Positions 29,051-38,314 are shown, counted from the first letter of the stretch. The stretch: 42,940 nt of DNA from Anaerohalosphaeraceae bacterium (GCA_037479115.1 JBBFLK010000025.1:1-42940), one strand, 5' to 3'. Numbers and translations: made by a program. The notes: generated from the sequence alone by a model not told the origin.

Positions 29051-32000
29051 ATGAATCGATGGGGGATTGTCTGGATAGGTCTTTTGATTTTCGCAGGGAT
29101 AATGTCGGGTGCACCCTCCAATCCGCAGCCGGCGGTCGGGGAGTCGGTTGACCCGGATATGCTGCTTCTGCAGTGGACGCCGGATGCGGACGCGGTGCGC
29201 AGTGAGATTTATTTGGGGACCAGTGCGGCGGCGGTTGCAGCGGCGCAAAAGCCGTCCGGCGACGTGGACGGCAGCGGTACTGTGGATATTCTGGACCTGG
29301 TTTATGTGGCCGCCCAGTGGCTGGATAACCCGTCCTCACCCTGCCCGGACCTGGATTACAGCGGATGGGTGGATTTGGCGGATGCGGCGGAAATCAGCCG
29401 GCGATGGATGAGTGAGCCGGAGGTACTGTATTTGGGAGCCGCCGCCGGAAATTCGTTTGAGCCCGGTCAGCTGATTCCGAATAAGACCTATTACTGGCGG
29501 GTGGATACCGTCCGATGCGGCGGAATTGAGAAAGGACCGGTCTGGAGTTTTAAGACCAAACGTCCGGCCTTTCCCGGGGCGGAAGGATTCGGCAAATGGG
29601 CCTCCGGCGGACGGGGCGGCAGCGTTTATCACGTAACCAATCTGAACGACAGCGGACCGGGGTCTTTCCGCGATGCCGTCAGTGCTCCCAATCGAACGGT
29701 TGTATTTGATGTCGGCGGCGTCATTCGAATCATAGACCGCATTGTCGTCAGCAAAGACATTACGATTGCCGGCCAGACCGCGCCGGGCGAAGGGGTTGTC
29801 ATCTACGGCAACGGCTTGTCTTATACGGATGCCAACCGCACCATTACCCGGCATATGCGATACCGAATGGGCAAGGTCGGCACCAGCGGCAAGGACGCGG
29901 TGACCATCGCCGACGGGACGAATATGATTTTTGACCATTGTTCGATTTCCTGGGGGCGGGATGAGACCTTTTCCATCAGCGGCGGCACGGGCGAGGACCC
30001 GGGCTTTGTGACCATTCAGAACTGCATCATTGCTCAGGGGCTTCAGAACCACTCCTGCGGCGGGCTGATTCAGAACTTTAACGGCGTCAGTCTGTTTCGG
30101 AACCTGTATATTGACAACAATACGAGGAATCCGAAGGTCAAAGGCATCAACGAGTTTATCAATAATGTGGTGTATAACTGGGGGGTGGCCGCTTATATTT
30201 TGGGGGATTCGGAGGCCGACTCGTATGCGAATGTGATTCGAAACTATTTTATCAGCGGGCCGAATACCAGCTCGGCGGCCTTTACGAGGGGCAATCTGAA
30301 TTTTCACATTTATGCCCTGAACAACTGGCACGATTCCAACCGCAACGGGGTGCTCGACGGGGCGATTCTGGAGCAGGCGGCCTACGGGACCGTGGACTGG
30401 CAGACGGTTCCGTATAATTATCCGGGCGTCAGGACAATGCTGGGGGCACCGGCGGCCTACAAAGTAGTCGCCTCACGGGCCGGGGCGTTTTTCCCCATTC
30501 GCGACCGAATCGACACCCGCCTGATTAAAGAACTGCGGTCCCTGGGAACCAGCGGACAGCTGATTTCGGATGAAAATGCCGCTCCAATGTACGGGGTTGG
30601 GATTCTCGACAGCGGCATCTGTCCGACGGATACGGACCAGGATGGAATGCCGGATTACTGGGAACTGTCGATCGCGGGGCTGAACCCGTATGGGGCCGAC
30701 CACAACGGCGATGCGGACGGAAACGGCTATACGAACCTGGAGGATTATCTGAACTTTCTGGCGGTTCCGCATGCGCACGTGCAGAAAAACCGGCCTCGGG
30801 ATATCAATCTGCGGCGGTTTACCTCCGGATTTGATACCGGAGCGGTCTATACCGTTTTCGATGCGCAAAACGGTACCGTGCAGCTTTTGTCCGACGGCAG
30901 CACGGCCCGGTTTACGCCGAATCCGAACTATATCGGTCCGGCCTGTTTCCGCTATACGGTCAACGACGGACAAGTCTATACGGATACAGTGCTGCTGCTG
31001 GTTTCGGAATACGGCGGGCATCCGCTGCCGCCGAAGCATCCGTCCGGTCTGGTGCAGGGCTTGAATTACAAGTACTATACCGGCACCTTTGAGTATCTGC
31101 CGGATTTTGCCTTGCTGACGCCCGCCCAGCAGGGAACCATTGCCAATTTTGACATCAGCGGCGCGCCGGCTCCGGATTCTTTTGCCTATGTTTTTGAAGG
31201 ATTTATTGAGATCCCGGCGGACGGGCTGTACACGTTTTATCTGAATTCGGATGACGGCAGCAAGCTGTATATTGACGGCGGAATTGTGGTCAGCAATGAC
31301 GGGGTTCACGGAACACAGGAAGCCGAAGGCAGCGCAGCCCTGCTGGCGGGAATGCATGCCATTCGCGTCACGTACTTTGAAAAGGATGGAAACCAGCGTC
31401 TGGAAGTGCGCTGGGCCGGGCCGGGCTTCAGCAAACAGCTGATTTCCAACAGCGTTCTGTATCGGGGGCTGCTCGATACGGTTCCGCCGGCGGCTCCGAC
31501 GGGCGTGTGGGCGGCGGCATCCAATGCCCAGGTTGTGCTTCAGTGGAAAAACAACACGGAAGCCGACCTGGCAGGCTATAATGTTTATCGAACGACGGTC
31601 TCCGGCGGCGGCTATGTTCGGCAGAATGACACGCTTCTTCATGCACCGATTTTTCTCGATTCGTCCGTCTCCAACGGCACGCTTTACCATTATGCTGTTA
31701 CCGCCGTGGATGAGTCGTTTAATGAATCCCAGCGAAGTTATGAAGTGTCCGCCCGTCCGGCGGATTCGAATGACATCTGTCTGCTGATTCAGGAGCTGAC
31801 GGCCGGCTTCTGTCTGGTGGAGGGGACGGTTGACAATAACAATGCCGGGTTCACCGGATACGGTTTTGCCAACGGGACCAATGCCGTGGGCAAGGGAATC
31901 AACTGGAGCGTGTCTGTCGGACAGCCGGGGACTTATCAGATGGTCTGGCGGTTTGCTAACGGCACGACCTCCAATCGGCCGGCCAATCTGATGATTAACG

Positions 32001-32194
32001 GCGCCGTTGCTGTTTCGGGGATTGCCTTCGGCCCCACCGGCAGCTGGACAACCTGGAGCGAGGTGTCCTGCAGTGTTGTGCTGGGGGCGGGGACACATCT
32101 GGTTCGGCTGGACCCGACCACAAGCAACGGGCTGGCCAATATTGATTATCTGATGATAACAGGTCCGGATGTTGTTCCGGCGGCCTGTCAGTAA
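29051..32194 (+). CDS. secreted PL1 pectate lyase with inserted dockerin, PA14, FN3 and C-terminal binding module
   Basis: A 1047-residue exported protein. After the signal peptide (1-21), an FN3-like module begins (LQWTPDADAVRSEIYLGTS) and is interrupted at 66-124 by a complete two-repeat dockerin (DVDGSGTVDILDLVYVAAQW; DLDYSGWVDLADAAEISRRW), after which the module resumes (YLGAAAGNSFEPG, TYYWRVDTV, GPVWSFKT). PL1 follows (about 172-560): PGAEGFGKWASGGRGG, IVFDVGG-like VVFDVGGVIRI, ITIAGQTAPGEGV, DHCSISWG. Next are a Ca-binding-like DTDQDGMPDYWE stretch, a cadherin-like module, PA14 (about 670-805), FN3 (810-900) and a CBM35/CBM6-like end (916-1040). ATG 29051 has AAGGGA upstream; the longer frame starts before the terminator and is rejected. 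Confidence 0.9.
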   Translation: MNRWGIVWIGLLIFAGIMSGAPSNPQPAVGESVDPDMLLLQWTPDADAVRSEIYLGTSAAAVAAAQKPSGDVDGSGTVDILDLVYVAAQWLDNPSSPCPDLDYSGWVDLADAAEISRRWMSEPEVLYLGAAAGNSFEPGQLIPNKTYYWRVDTVRCGGIEKGPVWSFKTKRPAFPGAEGFGKWASGGRGGSVYHVTNLNDSGPGSFRDAVSAPNRTVVFDVGGVIRIIDRIVVSKDITIAGQTAPGEGVVIYGNGLSYTDANRTITRHMRYRMGKVGTSGKDAVTIADGTNMIFDHCSISWGRDETFSISGGTGEDPGFVTIQNCIIAQGLQNHSCGGLIQNFNGVSLFRNLYIDNNTRNPKVKGINEFINNVVYNWGVAAYILGDSEADSYANVIRNYFISGPNTSSAAFTRGNLNFHIYALNNWHDSNRNGVLDGAILEQAAYGTVDWQTVPYNYPGVRTMLGAPAAYKVVASRAGAFFPIRDRIDTRLIKELRSLGTSGQLISDENAAPMYGVGILDSGICPTDTDQDGMPDYWELSIAGLNPYGADHNGDADGNGYTNLEDYLNFLAVPHAHVQKNRPRDINLRRFTSGFDTGAVYTVFDAQNGTVQLLSDGSTARFTPNPNYIGPACFRYTVNDGQVYTDTVLLLVSEYGGHPLPPKHPSGLVQGLNYKYYTGTFEYLPDFALLTPAQQGTIANFDISGAPAPDSFAYVFEGFIEIPADGLYTFYLNSDDGSKLYIDGGIVVSNDGVHGTQEAEGSAALLAGMHAIRVTYFEKDGNQRLEVRWAGPGFSKQLISNSVLYRGLLDTVPPAAPTGVWAAASNAQVVLQWKNNTEADLAGYNVYRTTVSGGGYVRQNDTLLHAPIFLDSSVSNGTLYHYAVTAVDESFNESQRSYEVSARPADSNDICLLIQELTAGFCLVEGTVDNNNAGFTGYGFANGTNAVGKGINWSVSVGQPGTYQMVWRFANGTTSNRPANLMINGAVAVSGIAFGPTGSWTTWSEVSCSVVLGAGTHLVRLDPTTSNGLANIDYLMITGPDVVPAACQ

Positions 32195-32198
32195 GCCG

Positions 32199-34313
32199 TC
32201 AGTCGGCAATCAGCCGGATTAATCCCCAGAAGAAGATGAGGATTCCGATGGTCACGGCGGTGCTGGCCAGAAAGCCGAGTGTGTCCGTGCGGGTCCATTT
32301 GCAGAACTCCCAGCTGGAGCGGGGGAACAGCTTCAGATGGTCAAAACGGGACGGGTCCGCATAGCTTTTTTGGACTTCTTCGGCGTCCTTCTGCGGGTCC
32401 GGATGGACCGGCGTTTTCAGCCGGGCGTAAAACCGGTCAATGGTTGCCTGAAGACCTTTGTCTCGGGTGAACAGACTGATGGGAATCAGAAAGACAAACG
32501 GCAGAATGGAAGCGATCAGATAGCGAATCGTCAGGAGGGCCGAAGGGGTCAAAGAAGCCAGGTCGATGCCGAGGAGATGGGCGATAATCAGTTCGGTATG
32601 CAGCCGTCCGATGCCTTCGTAAGGGGAGTCGGGGTCATCGGGGTCCATTCGGGCGATGTTGTCGTAAAAGATGCTCACCGGCAGGATTCGAACCGGTTTT
32701 CGAATGAGCTGGCCGACTTCCTCCGCCAGGCCCTCCTCAACATCCGTCTGGCAGGCGTGAACCGAACGAACCACGGTCTGTTCACGGGTCTGCTGCGACA
32801 GCCAGGGCGAATGACGGACGGATTCAAAACAGGGAAGCAGATGCGGAAGAACGGCCAGAATAATCGAGCAGGCAATCACCTCGACATAGACAGCCGTACG
32901 CGTCAGACGCTTCCAGAACAGCAGCAGCAGGACGGGGGCGCCGAAGATGATGTTCAGCGAAGGCAGGGCCTTGACCAGATGGATGATGCTGAACGTGGTT
33001 ACGGATACATAAATGCTCAAAAGCAGAAAGCCGATAATGGCCAGGCGGGAGACATTAATATAGTGGCGGGGACTTTTGCCGGGAACGAAGGGCTTGTAGA
33101 GATGCCGAACGAAAAGGGCGGACAGATAGACGCAGACGGCATCCAGTGTGGACATGTTGGCGCCGAGGATGCCGGCCACCATCAGCCCTCGCAGTCCGGG
33201 ACCGAGCAGCTGGCGGCTGAGGATTCCCCAGGCCGTATCCGGGTCCGAAACCATATCGGCGCAGAGGGCGTAGGCAAACAGGCCGCAAAGCGCCCAGATA
33301 ATCGTCAGAATCCGTTTGGTGTAGGCCCCGCCGATATTGGCGATTCGGGCGGTCAGCTCGTCGCGTGCAGAGCCGTTGAGGGCCATATTACCCTGATGGC
33401 CTGTGATGCCGATGATGGTGACCACAACCAGGGCGGCAATCGAATTCCAGGCGAATTCATCGCCGCCCGAACCAAACACAAACAGCATATGATCCGGAAT
33501 TCGCCGGGTAAATTCCCCCCAGCCGCCCAGAGCAACCAGGGCCAGCGGAATCAGAAGGAAGGAAAACAAAAGGATAAGAAACCCCTGCAGGATATCGGTT
33601 ACGGCCGCCGCCCGAAAGCCCCCCATCGTTACATAGAAGCCGATAAACACCGTGTAAATCAGATAAAACCAGAACGGATGTGTGTAGGAAACAAATGCGC
33701 TGATTTGTCCTTTTTTATACAGGGCGTCAAGCCGTTCGTATTCGGCGGCCTCCTGCGGAGTCAGGATGGCGGTTTTCCGGAGCTTGATAAGCTGTCTGTA
33801 CCGCTCATACAGCTGGATGCTTTCTGCCTCCGCCGGCGTGTATTTTTCCGGGGGTTTGATGGTCATGGCCTGAAACGTCCGCAGCGAGGCCTTGTAGCCG
33901 ATTCCCATAATCAGGATGCTCAGCCAGATGCCGACGAGCGCGTAAATCGTCGGCAGGATTTTGCTCTGAAAGCGTTCTTCGAACAGTTCGGCCATCGTAA
34001 CCAGGCGGACGCGCCGGAACCAGCCGGCCATGAACCAATAATACGGACCCGTGAAGATGCCGATGAGCATCAGCCATACGCCGCCCAGCCCTTTCTCAAA
34101 GGCGAAACTGGCGGTGCGGATGGCGCTGTTGGCATCGCTGAGTGTGCCCATGTTCAGGAAATACTGCAGGAGTTTGTTGAAGGACCGTCCGGCCAGGAAA
34201 AAGTCTTCCTCGGAACGGATTTTTCCGTACACTTTTTGGCCGATGTACGTGATGGCCAGCAGATAGAAGAGAAGAATCAGCAAGTCTATCGGATGAAAAC
34301 CGAACAGTTCCAT
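32199..34313 (-). CDS. sodium:solute symporter family transporter (SSS)
   Basis: A 704-residue inner-membrane protein with about 13-14 hydrophobic segments and the SSS family look: DFFLAGRSFNKLLQYFLNMGTLSDANSA, GGFRAAAVTDILQGFLIL, SRQLLGPGLRGLMVAGILGANMSTLDA. It would take up a small solute with Na+, probably a sugar or uronic acid from pectin breakdown. Two hydrophilic insertions are unusual: about 60 charged residues after the fifth segment (KPPEKYTPAEAESIQLYERY onward) and a long loop plus tail near the C-terminus. The start is ATG 34313, six bases after AGAGGA; the TTG just before it is too close to that site. It is convergent with the PL1 gene (4-bp gap) and divergent from the GH43 gene. 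Confidence 0.9.
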   Translation of the reverse strand: MELFGFHPIDLLILLFYLLAITYIGQKVYGKIRSEEDFFLAGRSFNKLLQYFLNMGTLSDANSAIRTASFAFEKGLGGVWLMLIGIFTGPYYWFMAGWFRRVRLVTMAELFEERFQSKILPTIYALVGIWLSILIMGIGYKASLRTFQAMTIKPPEKYTPAEAESIQLYERYRQLIKLRKTAILTPQEAAEYERLDALYKKGQISAFVSYTHPFWFYLIYTVFIGFYVTMGGFRAAAVTDILQGFLILLFSFLLIPLALVALGGWGEFTRRIPDHMLFVFGSGGDEFAWNSIAALVVVTIIGITGHQGNMALNGSARDELTARIANIGGAYTKRILTIIWALCGLFAYALCADMVSDPDTAWGILSRQLLGPGLRGLMVAGILGANMSTLDAVCVYLSALFVRHLYKPFVPGKSPRHYINVSRLAIIGFLLLSIYVSVTTFSIIHLVKALPSLNIIFGAPVLLLLFWKRLTRTAVYVEVIACSIILAVLPHLLPCFESVRHSPWLSQQTREQTVVRSVHACQTDVEEGLAEEVGQLIRKPVRILPVSIFYDNIARMDPDDPDSPYEGIGRLHTELIIAHLLGIDLASLTPSALLTIRYLIASILPFVFLIPISLFTRDKGLQATIDRFYARLKTPVHPDPQKDAEEVQKSYADPSRFDHLKLFPRSSWEFCKWTRTDTLGFLASTAVTIGILIFFWGLIRLIAD

Positions 34314-34478
34314 CAAATCCTCTTCTCTTGTTTATGAATCGAAAAACGCATTTATCCGGTTATTGTATCCGGAAGACGAAGATGTTTCCACCCAATTTTG
34401 ACTGGACGAAAGGCAGCAAATATGGCAGAAAAAGGTTTACCGGGATGGAAAAAAGAAAGGAGCGCTGTAGAATTGCGG

Positions 34479-36143
34479 ATGATGAAATCTGTTCTCAAAT
34501 CCATTCTTGCGGCGGCGGTTTTGATGGCGGGCTTGTCGGGCAGTGTCTGGGGGGCCGGAGACCGACAGACAAAGCCGAGTTCGGCTGCGGGGCCGTTTGT
34601 GTCGAACGTCTGGGTTTCTGACCAGGGGGACGGGACCTACAAAAACCCGGTTTTGTATGCGGATTATTCCGACCCGGATGTCATTCGTGTGGGGGAGGAT
34701 TATTATATGACGGCCTCCAGTTTTACCAGTTTTCCGGGCCTTCCAATCCTGCACTCAAAAGACTTGGTCAACTGGACGCTTATCGGGCATGCAGTTCAGC
34801 GGTATCCCGAACCTGCGTTTGACAACCCGCAGCACGGCAAGGGAATCTGGGCGCCGAGCATTCGTTTTCACGAGGGGATGTTTTATATTTTCTGGGGTGA
34901 CCCGGACTATGGAATTTATCGGGTACGGGCTTCTCGCCCCGAAGGCCCTTGGGAGGAGCCGCTTCTGATTCTGCCGGGCAAGGGGCTGATTGACCCGTGT
35001 CCGCTGTGGGATGATGACGGGCGGGCGTGGCTGGTTCATGCCTGGGCGGGGAGCCGCGCGGGGGTCAAGAGTCTGCTGACCGTTCGTTCCATGGATTGGC
35101 AGGCCACCCGGGTGAGCGCAGAGGCCCGGCATGTTTTTGACGGCCATGAAAAGCATCCGACCATCGAGGGCCCCAAGTTTTATAAAGTCAACGGCTATTA
35201 CTATATTTTTGCGCCCGGCGGCGGTGTGACCAGCGGCTGGCAGGTGGTGCTCCGCTCCAAAGATATTTACGGCCCGTATGAGGACCGCATCGTGCTCCAT
35301 CAGGGTACGACGGCTGTCAATGGTCCGCATCAGGGCGGCTGGGTTGACACTCCGTCCGGGCAGTCCTGGTTTCTGCATTTTCAGGATGCAGGGCCCTATG
35401 GCCGGATTGTGCACCTGCAGCCGATGGTCTGGAAAGACGGCTGGCCGGTGATGGGCACGGATGCCGATGGAGACGGAACGGGAGAACCGGTTCTAACCTG
35501 GAAAAAGCCGCAGGTCGGCGGTGTGTTTCCTCGGATGACGCCGCCCGACAGTGATGAATTTGACGGCGATACCCTCGGCCTTCAGTGGCAGTGGCAGGCA
35601 AACCCCAACCCCGTTTGGTTTGCAAAAATCCGCGGGACGGATTATCTGCGGTTGTTTGCGATTCCGCTGCCTTCCCCGGAGGCGAATTTCTGGCAGGTTC
35701 CCAACCTGCTGCTGCAGAAGTTTCCAGCCCCGTCGTTTTCGGCTTCTGCGAAGGTTCGGCTTGTCCCGGAACAGCAGGTCATCCGCGGCGGGCTCGTGGT
35801 TTTTGGCGATGATTATTCGGCCCTCGAGCTGGCCGTCAAGGACCGTTCGCTTGTGCTGCGGCTGGTGGTCTGTATGCAGGCCGAACAGGGCGGACGGGAA
35901 GGGCTGGCCGCCGAAATCCCCCTTCAGACAGACACGGTGATTCTGCGGGTTCAGGTGACTGCCCCCAACGCCCTCTGTCAGTTCAGCTACAGTCTTGACG
36001 GCAAAGAGTTTATCTCGGTCGGGCGGCCGTTTCCGGCCAAAGCGGGACGATGGGTCGGGGCGAAGGTCGGCTTGTACTGTGTTTCGCAGGCCGGCTCACG
36101 GGCAGGCGGCTATCTGGATGCCGACTGGTTTCGAATCGAGTAG
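34479..36143 (+). CDS. secreted GH43 glycosidase with C-terminal beta-sandwich
   Basis: A 554-residue exported five-bladed beta-propeller enzyme. A signal peptide covers about 1-26 (MMKSVLKSILAAAVLMAGLS). The three acidic catalytic positions are present: D65 in SDPDVI (base), D172 in LIDPCPLWDDDG (pKa modulator) and E230 in IEGPKFYK (acid). The C-terminal ~190 residues (from about 355, DEFDGDTLGLQWQWQANP) are the beta-sandwich seen in GH43 beta-xylosidases and arabinofuranosidases. Removal of arabinose, xylose or galactose side chains from rhamnogalacturonan is likely; exact specificity is open. The start at 34479 is set by the signal peptide although its AGGAG is 16 bases away; TTG 34473 is an alternative. 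Confidence 0.9.
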   Translation: MMKSVLKSILAAAVLMAGLSGSVWGAGDRQTKPSSAAGPFVSNVWVSDQGDGTYKNPVLYADYSDPDVIRVGEDYYMTASSFTSFPGLPILHSKDLVNWTLIGHAVQRYPEPAFDNPQHGKGIWAPSIRFHEGMFYIFWGDPDYGIYRVRASRPEGPWEEPLLILPGKGLIDPCPLWDDDGRAWLVHAWAGSRAGVKSLLTVRSMDWQATRVSAEARHVFDGHEKHPTIEGPKFYKVNGYYYIFAPGGGVTSGWQVVLRSKDIYGPYEDRIVLHQGTTAVNGPHQGGWVDTPSGQSWFLHFQDAGPYGRIVHLQPMVWKDGWPVMGTDADGDGTGEPVLTWKKPQVGGVFPRMTPPDSDEFDGDTLGLQWQWQANPNPVWFAKIRGTDYLRLFAIPLPSPEANFWQVPNLLLQKFPAPSFSASAKVRLVPEQQVIRGGLVVFGDDYSALELAVKDRSLVLRLVVCMQAEQGGREGLAAEIPLQTDTVILRVQVTAPNALCQFSYSLDGKEFISVGRPFPAKAGRWVGAKVGLYCVSQAGSRAGGYLDADWFRIE

Positions 36144-36197
36144 CCGAAGTCCGGCACAGCAAAGCAGGGAAAGCCCAAAATGGGGAATCCGGCGGCA

Positions 36198-36899
36198 CTA
36201 CTGGCCGTCCGTCCACTTGCGAATCCCCGGCGGCTGTTTGATGCCGCCCCGTCCATTGGACAAATGAAAGTCGCGGATAATATCCGCCGCTTTCTGCGGG
36301 TCATCACAGACGGTAAAGACGTTCAGGTCTTCCGGGTCAATATATTGATGCTTTTTCTGCATAACCTCCGTCAGCCAGTCCACCAGTCCCTTCCAGAACT
36401 CGCTGCCCATGCAAACCACCGGGAAATAGGCCTGTTTAAGGGTCTGAATCAGCACAAGGGCCTCAAAATATTCATCCATTGTGCCGAAGCCGCCGGGCAT
36501 CACGACGAAGCCGTGTGCATATTTGAGGAACATCACTTTCCGGCAGAAGAAATACCGAAAGTGCAGGGAGAGGTTCTGATATTGGTTGGGAATCTGCTCG
36601 TGAGGCAGCTCGATGTTCAGCCCGATGCTTTTGACACCGGCCCGGCGTGCGCCTTTATTGGCGGCCTCCATGATTCCGCCGCCGCCGCCGGTAATAACGG
36701 AAAATCCTGCTTTTCCGATTAAATAGGCGGTTTCTTCGGCCAGCTGATAGTAGCGTCCATCCCGTTGTTCACGGGCCGAACCAAAAATGGATACAGCCGG
36801 ACCGATATTGGCCAGTTCTTCGAATCCTTCCACGAACTCGGCCATAATCCGAAAGATTCGCCACGGTTCTTCTGCAGGCAGTTTGCTGTATTCTGTCAT
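36198..36899 (-). CDS. TIGR00730-family Rossmann-fold protein (LOG-like nucleotide phosphoribohydrolase)
   Basis: A 233-residue cytosolic protein of the LOG / 'lysine decarboxylase-like' family, whose studied members release the base from nucleoside 5'-monophosphates, such as cytokinin precursors. The signature PGGFGTMDE is present, together with the glycine-rich VITGGGGGIMEAANKGA and the SIFGSAR start of the Rossmann fold. The start ATG at 36899 has GGAG seven bases upstream; an N-terminal extension to 36947 is rejected. It is convergent with GH43 (54-bp gap). The purpose in this region is not clear, and it is probably a housekeeping gene. Confidence 0.92.
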   Translation of the reverse strand: MTEYSKLPAEEPWRIFRIMAEFVEGFEELANIGPAVSIFGSAREQRDGRYYQLAEETAYLIGKAGFSVITGGGGGIMEAANKGARRAGVKSIGLNIELPHEQIPNQYQNLSLHFRYFFCRKVMFLKYAHGFVVMPGGFGTMDEYFEALVLIQTLKQAYFPVVCMGSEFWKGLVDWLTEVMQKKHQYIDPEDLNVFTVCDDPQKAADIIRDFHLSNGRGGIKQPPGIRKWTDGQ

Positions 36900-37027
36900 C
36901 CATAATCTCCGGAAACAAAAAACTCCATATCTATATCGGCCAGTCAAGCCTGAAAATCAAGTCTTTGTTTTTACAATCCATTTGGAAGGATGTTTGGGAA
37001 ATAATGAATGATAAAAGGAGGTCTACA

Positions 37028-37078
37028 ATGTCCTGTATCGGCCAATACAAACAAAAAAACGCTCTTCCCCCGGAATAG
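37028..37078 (+). CDS. possible 16-residue peptide gene with strong ribosome site
   Basis: ATG at 37028 opens a short frame ending in TAG at 37078 (product MSCIGQYKQKNALPPE). It is preceded by AAAAGGAGGTCTACA, a near-perfect Shine-Dalgarno sequence that would be hard to explain otherwise. The end of the frame overlaps the hairpin 37058-37084. It may be a leader peptide or a small independent gene, but no clear promoter is visible, and conservation is unknown. Confidence 0.35.
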   Translation: MSCIGQYKQKNALPPE

Positions 37079-37084
37079 AGCGTT
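37053..37084 (-). terminator. rho-independent terminator after the LacI-type gene
   Basis: AACGCTCT (37058-37065) pairs with AGAGCGTT (37077-37084). On the minus strand the stem is followed by a run of Ts (complement of 37053-37059), so it ends the LacI transcript; on the plus strand CTTTTGTTTT follows, so it may work in both directions. A second weaker hairpin (GCAAGC/GCTTGC) lies at 37101-37123. Confidence 0.85.
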
Positions 37085-37143
37085 CTTTTGTTTTCCCCTT
37101 GCAAGCTGTTTTGTTCGGCTTGCAAACACCCACCCAACCGCGA

Positions 37144-38199
37144 TTACAGGTTCGGTACCGGGCCGGTGGTCTGGGCCTCAAAAAACTGCACCGGCAACAG
37201 TACCTTCAGGGGCGGACTTTTCGGATAGCGGATGCGATTCAGCAGCCGACGCAGCGATTCGGCCCCCAACCGAAGCGCTGGGACGGATATGCTGGTTAAT
37301 CGCGGGCAGCCGAGCGTGTTGTCTTCACTGTTGTCAAAACCCGCTATCGAAACATCCCCCGGAACACGAAGCCCCCGATCAAACAGTCCTCGGCAAAGCA
37401 AATAACCCACCCAGTCATTGGCACAAACCCACGCACGAACTCCCTTTTTCACACGTTCGAGCACTCGGTCCAATTGTCCGTTCAGGTCCAGCTCCTTGTC
37501 CTCGAGTGTCCCGGGGCCCAGTTGACAGACGTTCTCGGGGACAAAGGGCAGGCCCAGACGGCACAGGGAGTTGACGTACATTGCAAAACGATTTCTGGCA
37601 AAGACCACCTGACCGCAGTTGCCGAAAAAGCCGATTTGCGTATGGCCGAGCAGAATCAGATGGTCCATCAGCATCGAAATCCCCTGGTTTTCATCCACGC
37701 TGATGACGTCTATCGGCAGGGGGGAATAATCGTACAGAATCGAGACACACGGAAAAGTCTCCGACAGCGTTCGAACCACATCCATCGGCCAGTGATTGGC
37801 CAAAATCAGCCCCTGAATCTGTCCGTCCCGCATGGCCGGCGGCTGATTTTCCGGATAGAGAATCTGTCGGCTGTCTTCCTCTTCAATGTAGTGCACAATC
37901 AGGGAGACATTCATTTTGGCACACTTTTCGCTCATTCCGGCAAAATAATGCGTGTGCTGCCATTCGTGGTGTTTTCGCAGGATGAGCACCCCAACCATGC
38001 AGGGTTTGGTTTCTTCTTCGATGGCCTGCCGGATATGGGTGCCTGTATCGTAGCCCAGCTTAGTGGCCATATTCAGGACGCGCTGGCGGGTCTCTTCGTT
38101 GATGTCGGAGTAGTCACCGCGAAGGGCTTTCGAAACGGTCGCTACAGAAATGTTTAATTTCTCCGCGATATCTTTCTGATTGACCCGTTTCTGTGTCAT
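37144..38199 (-). CDS. LacI-family transcriptional regulator
   Basis: A 351-residue repressor-type protein. The N-terminal helix-turn-helix and hinge are clear (VNQKDIAEKLNISVATVSKALRG, then TRQRVLNMATKLGYD). The remainder is the periplasmic-binding-protein-like effector domain (VGVLILRKHHEWQHTHYFAGM; VCANDWVGYLLCRGLFDRGLRVPGDVSIAGFDNS). The start ATG at 38199 (MTQKRVNQ) is preferred because the upstream extension is not family-like. Just upstream lies an inverted repeat CGAAAAAG-N6-CTTTTTCG plus tandem TTTTTCGAAA copies that may be its own operator. It could control the neighbouring pectin genes, but no matching site was seen there, so the target is uncertain. Confidence 0.92.
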   Translation of the reverse strand: MTQKRVNQKDIAEKLNISVATVSKALRGDYSDINEETRQRVLNMATKLGYDTGTHIRQAIEEETKPCMVGVLILRKHHEWQHTHYFAGMSEKCAKMNVSLIVHYIEEEDSRQILYPENQPPAMRDGQIQGLILANHWPMDVVRTLSETFPCVSILYDYSPLPIDVISVDENQGISMLMDHLILLGHTQIGFFGNCGQVVFARNRFAMYVNSLCRLGLPFVPENVCQLGPGTLEDKELDLNGQLDRVLERVKKGVRAWVCANDWVGYLLCRGLFDRGLRVPGDVSIAGFDNSEDNTLGCPRLTSISVPALRLGAESLRRLLNRIRYPKSPPLKVLLPVQFFEAQTTGPVPNL

Positions 38200-38210
38200 A
38201 ATAGGCAATC

Positions 38211-38260
38211 TAACGAAAATTAACGAAAAAGTCAAGTCTTTTTCGAAATTTTTCGAAAGA
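38211..38260. promoter_or_regulatory. candidate operator region of the LacI-type gene
   Basis: Two TAACGAAAA direct repeats (38211-38229), an inverted repeat CGAAAAAG / CTTTTTCG with a six-base gap (38224-38245) and a second TTTTTCGAAA copy just after it lie within 50 bases, starting 12 bases upstream of the start codon. This is the usual place for a LacI autoregulatory site. Confidence 0.5.
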
Positions 38261-38314
38261 AATCAGAAAATTATTTGTTTTGTAATTATTTATTGAAAAA
38301 GGGTTTAGGAAGAT

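Noticed and set aside
32337-34337. Plus-strand open frame of about 666 codons opposite the symporter
   Set aside because: It is the antisense of a clear membrane transporter and reads as low-complexity Gln/Arg/Gly/Asp sequence without a domain.
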